Of a stretch of 9,461 nucleotides of DNA, positions 5,699 to 9,461 are shown piece after piece. Positions within the stretch are counted from its first letter, which is position 1, and the number at the start of each line of letters is the position of its first letter. Where the stretch lies: assembly GCA_016283945.1 (NCBI GenBank), contig JAEENW010000141.1, positions 1-9,461 on the forward strand. Direction: 5' to 3'. The translations under genes were made by a program, and so were the position numbers. This stretch comes from Bacillota bacterium. Its GTDB lineage: Bacteria; Bacillota; Clostridia; Peptostreptococcales; Anaerovoracaceae. The notes below the pieces were generated by a model. The model was not told the DNA's origin, searched no databases, and worked only from the letters and a program-made list of their open reading frames with translations.

Positions 5699-5874
5699 CA
5701 GAAATCGGCGCTCAGCAGGTTCCCGAAGACCCTGTTCACGAAGGCTGTGATCTGGGTCTTGAATATAAGTCCCAGCGCTACGGCTATCGCCACGAGTATC
5801 GCGACCTGCACGAGCTCCATACCGTCCCGCCGTCCGGCGAGCCTTTCAAGCTTTTTTGCCAATACTGCAGTCAT
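5698..5874 (-). CDS. flp: Flp1-like type IVb pilin, major Tad pilus subunit
   Basis: This is the likely major pilin. The 58-residue product has a basic leader (MTAVLAKKLERLAGRRDG), then MELVQVAILVAIAVALGLIF, the membrane and fibre helix (about 19-39). KTQITAFVNRVFGNLL follows, matching the IIFKxQi...V..if.ki ending I know from clostridial Flp1-like pilins. An ungapped match places G18 at the cleavage site. That makes the +5 residue Gln23 (CAG, 5806-5808) where Glu is normal, with a Glu at +2 instead. The start is certain: AAGGAGA at 5879-5885 is the best ribosome binding site of the operon, four bases from the ATG. It sits after tadC and before tadE, the expected place. Two GC-rich hairpins lie just upstream. 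Confidence 0.85.
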   Translation of the reverse strand: MTAVLAKKLERLAGRRDGMELVQVAILVAIAVALGLIFKTQITAFVNRVFGNLLSADF

Positions 5875-5887
5875 TTTCTCTCCTTCC

Positions 5888-5923
5888 CCGCCGCGCGCAG
5901 GCGGCGTACCCCGCCGAGGCGGG
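5888..5923 (-). promoter_or_regulatory. Two GC-rich hairpins in the tadC-flp gap
   Basis: On the transcribed minus strand the pilin leader contains CCCGCC/GGCGGG (5910-5915/5918-5923, very tight loop) and CCGCC/GGCGG (5888-5892/5900-5904, seven-base loop). The second ends three bases before the AAGGAGA ribosome binding site. There is no T tract, so these are not classical terminators. They may protect the pilin mRNA from decay or block ribosomes. This is the longest gap in an otherwise overlapping operon. Confidence 0.55.
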
Positions 5924-5940
5924 ACCGTAAAACCAGTTGC

Positions 5941-7011
5941 TCACATATCGAGCATCGCGGGACCCGCGGCTATCAGGACCAGCGAGAGCAGGACCAGCAT
6001 CAACGGGAAGCTCAGCCTCGTCTCGGCCGTCTTTGAGCGTCCCCTCGCGCTGCTGAGCCTCGCGGACCAGAGCCTGGCGCGCTCCCTCTCCAGCTTGGCC
6101 GAGAGCTCGCTGCCCCTGTCCTGCTGCTCCGCCATCATCCCGGCGAATCTCACGAGATCCCGTATGCCGCTCTCCGCCGCGTACCTGTACAGCACGCTCA
6201 CGAAGGGCTCGTTGCCCATGCGGCTCTCATTCAGACACCTTCGCAGCAGTCTGTCCAGCGGCTGATCCAATCCGGGCCTCCTCTCTATGAGCTGCTCAAA
6301 GGCGCTGCCCAGCACCAGACCGGCGTCCATAAGGAGGCTGAGCTCCATGACCATAGCCGGGATGGCGTCCTCAGCCTCGCGCTTCTCCCTCTCGAGCTCC
6401 CTGCGCATGGCTCCGTAGCGGAATATCCAGAGCAGAGCGGAGAGAGGGAGCGCTCCCGCGAGCAGAGCCCAGGCGGGCGCGCTCTCCGGAAGCGTCCAGT
6501 CTATCCTGACTCCGTCGAGCGTGCGGGGAAGCGTGAGCCTCTCGCCGCTGCTGTCCCTCGAGAGCATGTCCTGGAGCCTGTACAGCGCGCTCCTTATGGC
6601 GGAGGCGTCGGGGTCCTCCGGCGCGTCCTCCCGCTCCGGGGCCACATAGCCCTCCGGGAGCACGTCTATGCTCAGGCTCTCCCTTTCGGTCCTGCTCCCC
6701 GAGCTCAGCTCGGCCTCGAGCACTATCCTCCGGCTGCTCTCCTCGGGCCTGACGAGTAGTTCGTCCAGCGACGGTCCCCGCGACGTGAAGAAGCTCGCGG
6801 CGAATATCGCGATGAAGGCCGCGAAGGCGGCAGCCGAGCTCAGCGCCGCGCTGCGGTCGGCCTTTTTCCTGCCCTCCGCGAGCTCGCGCCCCTCCCTGAG
6901 CCAGGCGTAGTCCTTTTCGATGCTCCTGTCCGCGGGAAGGACAGTCAGTCCCGCCAGCGCGGAGGAGACTCTTTCCCTAAGAGCCTTGAACTTTTCCTTT
7001 AGCGGCGCCAT
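5941..7011 (-). CDS. tadC: Tad pilus inner-membrane platform protein TadC, with an enlarged N-terminal region
   Basis: TadC is the partner of TadB in the type II secretion F-like platform on which the TadA motor acts. The 356-residue product has a cytoplasmic basic start (1-53) and a first membrane helix at about 55-75. A hydrophilic, acidic region of about 100 residues (76-177) follows, then helix 2 (about 178-197) and the T2SSF domain (about 210-320: AIPAMVMELSLLMDAGLVLGS, later FAGMMAEQQDRGSELS). A last helix covers about 333-352. The T2SSF half looks ordinary; the segment between helices 1 and 2 is larger than the short loop I expect in TadC. With three helices the topology is uncertain: the segment would be outside if helix 1 inserts with a cytoplasmic N-terminus. 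The ATG lies two bases after the tadB stop, with GAAGGTG upstream. Confidence 0.85.
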   Translation of the reverse strand: MAPLKEKFKALRERVSSALAGLTVLPADRSIEKDYAWLREGRELAEGRKKADRSAALSSAAAFAAFIAIFAASFFTSRGPSLDELLVRPEESSRRIVLEAELSSGSRTERESLSIDVLPEGYVAPEREDAPEDPDASAIRSALYRLQDMLSRDSSGERLTLPRTLDGVRIDWTLPESAPAWALLAGALPLSALLWIFRYGAMRRELEREKREAEDAIPAMVMELSLLMDAGLVLGSAFEQLIERRPGLDQPLDRLLRRCLNESRMGNEPFVSVLYRYAAESGIRDLVRFAGMMAEQQDRGSELSAKLERERARLWSARLSSARGRSKTAETRLSFPLMLVLLSLVLIAAGPAMLDM

Positions 7012-7013
7012 GT

Positions 7014-7754
7014 CTACACCTTCACGTCCATTATCCTCATGCCCCAGACCGCCGACGCGGTGATCAGTCCCAGAGAGACCGTCATAATGAGCCTCCCCGC
7101 GAGCATGCCGTACAGAGGGGCGATGTACGAGGCGGACGCGAGGTTCAGCACTGAGAGCATGATCAGCGGCATCGCCGTGATGACGAGCATGTCGAAGCGC
7201 TTCTCGGCGAACATCGAGCTGAGCTCGTCCTCAAAGCCTAGCATGTCCAGCAGCATGCCACAGGACCTCAGCGCGACCGTCTCAAGGTCTCCGCCGCTCG
7301 CAGTGCAGACAGCGAGAGCTGTCGCGAACTGCGCGACCGCTTCCTGCCCGCAGCGCCTCCCGAAGTCGGTGAAGAGCTCGGGAATGCTGTCGTGAGCCGA
7401 ATAGTAGGCATTCAGCATCGCACGAAGCTCCAGGCAGATGTCGCTGTCCTCTCCGAATTCCCCCCTGAGAGACAGCTCCGCCTCCTGCAGGGCGTCCGGA
7501 AGCTGATGCCCCGCAGCCATCGAAGCCGAGAGCGAGTAGAGCAGGCCCTTGAAGCCCTCGAGCAGCCTCCTCAGCCGCCGCCCCCTCAGATACTCCTCAT
7601 AGTATCTTCTGAGGGGCACGGAGGCCAGGCACAGAGCGGCCGAAAGCGGCGCGCTCCTGTAGAACAGCAGTCCCAGGCACATCAGCGCCGCGCAGCTCGC
7701 GCTGTAGTAAGCCGCCTTCTCAGCGCGGCTCAGAGTATATCTCGAGTAATCCAT
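7014..7754 (-). CDS. tadB: Tad pilus inner-membrane platform protein TadB
   Basis: TadB is an inner-membrane T2SSF-type protein that works with TadC and the TadA ATPase to extrude pilin. The 246-residue product has hydrophobic segments at about 15-31 and 35-48. A cytoplasmic T2SSF domain covers about 65-185 (LLYSLSASMAAGHQLPDAL, FGRRCGQEAVAQFATALAVC, TASGGDLETV), and two C-terminal helices lie at about 188-206 and 221-238. This is the usual TadB order, slightly short. The start overlaps the end of tadA by 35 bases. I keep it because AAAGGG lies upstream at a suitable distance and the first residues lead directly into the helix pair. Position between tadA and tadC agrees. Confidence 0.87.
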   Translation of the reverse strand: MDYSRYTLSRAEKAAYYSASCAALMCLGLLFYRSAPLSAALCLASVPLRRYYEEYLRGRRLRRLLEGFKGLLYSLSASMAAGHQLPDALQEAELSLRGEFGEDSDICLELRAMLNAYYSAHDSIPELFTDFGRRCGQEAVAQFATALAVCTASGGDLETVALRSCGMLLDMLGFEDELSSMFAEKRFDMLVITAMPLIMLSVLNLASASYIAPLYGMLAGRLIMTVSLGLITASAVWGMRIMDVKV

Positions 7755-8967
7755 CGATCCGCCCTTTCATCGCAAGCTTGTCGGTCTTCTTCAGCTTTGA
7801 CACCCTCACGAGCTCCCCCCTCGCGGGGTCGAAGCGGTATAGGTCGCTGAGCGCGAACGCCCCGTCCCTGTAGCCGTCGAGTTCGCATATCCTCATGACC
7901 CTGCGCCTTCCGTCCTGCGTCCTCGCGAGGTGCACGATGATCTCGATCGCCTCCGCGATCTGCCCTCTGATGGCGTCCGCGGGGTACTCTCCTCCCGAGA
8001 GGGCCATGGTCTCGAGCCTGCCGAGCATTCCGGCCGGAGAATTCGCGTGCCCGGTTGATAGGGAGCCGTCGTGCCCCGTGCTCATCGCCGCGAGCATGTC
8101 GATCACCTCCGCGCCTCTGACCTCTCCGACTATGATCCGGTCCGGCCTCATCCTGAGGCTCGAACGTATCAGGTCCCTGATGCTCACGGCGCCCTTGCCC
8201 TGAGCGTTGGCGCTCTTTGCCTCGAGGCGCACGAGGTTCTCGTGGCCCCTTATCTTCAGCTCGGCGGAGTCTTCGATGACTATGACCCTCTCGCGCGGAG
8301 GGATGTGGTCGGAGAGCACGTTGAGGAAGGTGGTCTTTCCGGAGCTTGTGCCGCCGCAGACGAACACGCTGTAGGCGCATTCGACCAGCAGCTTCAGCAG
8401 CTCCGACGCCTCCCGCGAGATGTCTCCCTTCGCGACGAGCTCGTCCATGGTGAGCCTGCTGGAGGTGAACTTCCTTATGGTGAGGATCGGTCCTCCTATC
8501 GCGACGTTCGAGTGCACAGCGTTGACCCTGGAGCCGTCCGAGAGCCTCGCGTCCACGATCGGGTTGAGGTCGTTCATCTCCCTTCCCACCCTGGCCGCGA
8601 GCCTCCTTATGACCTGTTCGAGCCTCGCCGGGCTCTCGAAGCAGCGGTCCGCCCTGAAGCTCTCGCTGCCGCGCTCGACGAATATCCCGTCGCAGCCGTT
8701 GACCATGATCTCCGTGACCTCCGGGTCGTCGGCGTAGTCCTGTATGATCTCGAGCTCGCAGCGGAGCGTACAGAACGCCAGGTGCGCGAGCCTGGCGCGC
8801 TCCCCGAAGCTGAGGCCGTAATGCCTGCCGGAAGAGAAGACCTCGTCCTCGCATAATTCCTCGACCTCGGCGTCGCTGAGCTCCTTTCCCATGGCGTTCA
8901 TCCTGCGCCTGACAGCCGCGGCTGCCTGCTCCGCGGAAGCTCCTGCCTCAGCCCTCGCTCTCAGCAT
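7720..8967 (-). CDS. tadA: Tad secretion motor ATPase TadA/CpaF
   Basis: TadA is the hexameric cytoplasmic ATPase that powers Tad pilus assembly. The 415-residue product has an N-terminal helical region, then the CpaF core: DDPEVTEIMVNGCDGIFVER (80-99), LNPIVDARLSDGSRVNAV (134-151), and TIRKF (163-167). The nucleotide site is complete: Walker A GGTSSGKT at 205-212 (K211), Walker B RIIVGEVRG at 277-285 (E282), and the histidine-box motif STGHANS at 304-310. Length fits the family. The start has GGAGG (8974-8978) six bases upstream and overlaps the stop of the preceding gene by 7 bases. Internal Met23 and Met26 are less likely starts. Motifs are unmodified, so it should be an active motor. Confidence 0.95.
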   Translation of the reverse strand: MLRARAEAGASAEQAAAAVRRRMNAMGKELSDAEVEELCEDEVFSSGRHYGLSFGERARLAHLAFCTLRCELEIIQDYADDPEVTEIMVNGCDGIFVERGSESFRADRCFESPARLEQVIRRLAARVGREMNDLNPIVDARLSDGSRVNAVHSNVAIGGPILTIRKFTSSRLTMDELVAKGDISREASELLKLLVECAYSVFVCGGTSSGKTTFLNVLSDHIPPRERVIVIEDSAELKIRGHENLVRLEAKSANAQGKGAVSIRDLIRSSLRMRPDRIIVGEVRGAEVIDMLAAMSTGHDGSLSTGHANSPAGMLGRLETMALSGGEYPADAIRGQIAEAIEIIVHLARTQDGRRRVMRICELDGYRDGAFALSDLYRFDPARGELVRVSKLKKTDKLAMKGRIDGLLEIYSEPR

Positions 8968-9461
8968 GACGCGCCTCCGAGCAGCTTCCTGACCGCGCTT
9001 CCGAGCTGGCCGTGTATGTCGCTCAGGTCCCCGTCGTCTCTCGGGGGCGTGAACAGCTCCTCCGGCACGCCTTCTGCCCTGACGCGGCCCATATCCGCCC
9101 TGAAGGCCTCAAAGGCCCCGTCGGACCTCAGCGGGTCGTCGACGAGTATCACGCGCTCGCAGCAGCTGAGCAGCACCGCGTCTCCCGGAAAGCCGAACGG
9201 CAGATCCATCACGACCGAATCGAACAGACCTGAGGCGCAGAGCGCCTCGGCTATCCTCAGGCATTCCTCTCTTCCCGCGGTCCTAAGACCGTTCAGCGCT
9301 GTCTCCCCCGCGGCGGCGAAGGCTCCGTATTCGTCCTGCTCAAGGCAGCGCCTCAGCGCCCTCTCCGCGGCCTCGTACGAAGCTCCGCCCTCCTTCATGA
9401 GAAGATAGCAGAACAGATCCGCGCCCGAAGCGGCGTAGACGCCGAAGCTCAGCCACAGGGT
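8961..9461 (-). CDS. tadZ: TadZ/CpaE-like ParA-superfamily ATPase (C-terminal part)
   Basis: TadZ/CpaE proteins localise the Tad machine at a pole or patch. Only the last 166 codons are in the window. The frame is open to base 9461, so the gene starts outside and an internal ATG at 9398 is not the true start. What is visible fits the later part of a ParA/MinD fold. TLWLSFGVYAASGADLFCYL is like the vlyLnlE...sdlly region. FDSVVMDLPFGFPGDAV stands for the Walker B/switch strand. CCERVILVDDPLRSD stands for the strand that follows. An acidic stretch and KLLGG end the protein. The Walker A loop would be upstream, so ATP binding cannot be checked. The assignment leans on position just before tadA. 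Confidence 0.7.
   Translation of the reverse strand, partial: TLWLSFGVYAASGADLFCYLLMKEGGASYEAAERALRRCLEQDEYGAFAAAGETALNGLRTAGREECLRIAEALCASGLFDSVVMDLPFGFPGDAVLLSCCERVILVDDPLRSDGAFEAFRADMGRVRAEGVPEELFTPPRDDGDLSDIHGQLGSAVRKLLGGASC

Noticed and set aside
5303..6265. Plus-strand open frame of 320 codons across flp, tadE and the tadC end
   Set aside because: It runs antisense to several well-supported genes and their ribosome binding sites, and the product is Ser/Arg/Pro-rich with no motif.
7730..8854. Minus-strand open frame (374 codons) overlapping tadA in another phase
   Set aside because: Its product is an Arg/Gly/His-rich shadow of tadA without motifs. The tadA frame contains intact Walker A and B and histidine-box motifs.
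8071..8856. Plus-strand open frame opposite tadA
   Set aside because: It is antisense to tadA and has a composition typical of a GC-rich complement. It has no family, promoter or ribosome binding site that I can see.

Overview
The window looks like a GC-rich Firmicutes chromosome of the class Clostridia. The reasons are the coding content: a nickel-dependent lactate racemase homologue (LarA), a bacterial-type ATP-PFK, a small clostridial zinc-ribbon protein, and a Tad-type pilus locus carrying families I associate with Clostridia (Flp1-like pilin, DUF5702-like, DUF6382-like). I cannot name a genus. A high-GC anaerobe of the gut, rumen or mouth is my inference.

Layout. Bases 1-201 hold the end of a tandem, highly structured repeat (183-bp period) with a terminator hairpin inside the unit. 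Bases 215-1480 (minus) are larA. The 146-bp gap 1481-1626 is a divergent promoter region, and 1627-2586 (plus) is pfkA. Bases 2587-2786 carry the pfkA terminator and a strong sigma-70-type promoter for a 59-codon zinc-ribbon gene (2787-2966, plus). A bidirectional terminator (2999-3034) separates it from a convergent minus-strand operon that fills the rest of the window (3094 to beyond 9461).

The operon reads, in transcription order: a TadZ/CpaE-like ATPase (5' end outside the window), tadA/cpaF, tadB, tadC, a 58-residue Flp1-like pilin, a small TadE-like pseudopilin, a DUF5702-like (TadG-role) protein, a second TadE-like protein with a Cys/His C-terminal module, and a DUF6382-like protein without an FHA domain. 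Most junctions overlap or nearly touch. The exception is the 66-base gap before the pilin gene, which holds two GC-rich hairpins and the best Shine-Dalgarno sequence of the operon. The model is a Tad secretion machine: TadZ for positioning, TadA as motor, TadB/TadC as inner-membrane platform, Flp1 as major pilin, and TadE-like/DUF5702 proteins as minor pilins or tip components. No prepilin peptidase, CpaB or secretin lies in the window. The peptidase may be upstream, and a secretin is not expected in a single-membrane cell.

The observations most worth checking are the tandem multi-arm repeat with a tRNA-like T-arm; substitutions at the +5 position of two of the three pilin-like proteins (Gln in the pilin, Asp in the second TadE-like protein); a TadC with an extra segment of about 100 residues between its first two membrane helices; an Asn in place of the metal-binding Asp in PfkA; and the hairpins before the pilin gene. 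Nothing here proves a wholly new system. The Tad locus is a divergent version of a known one.
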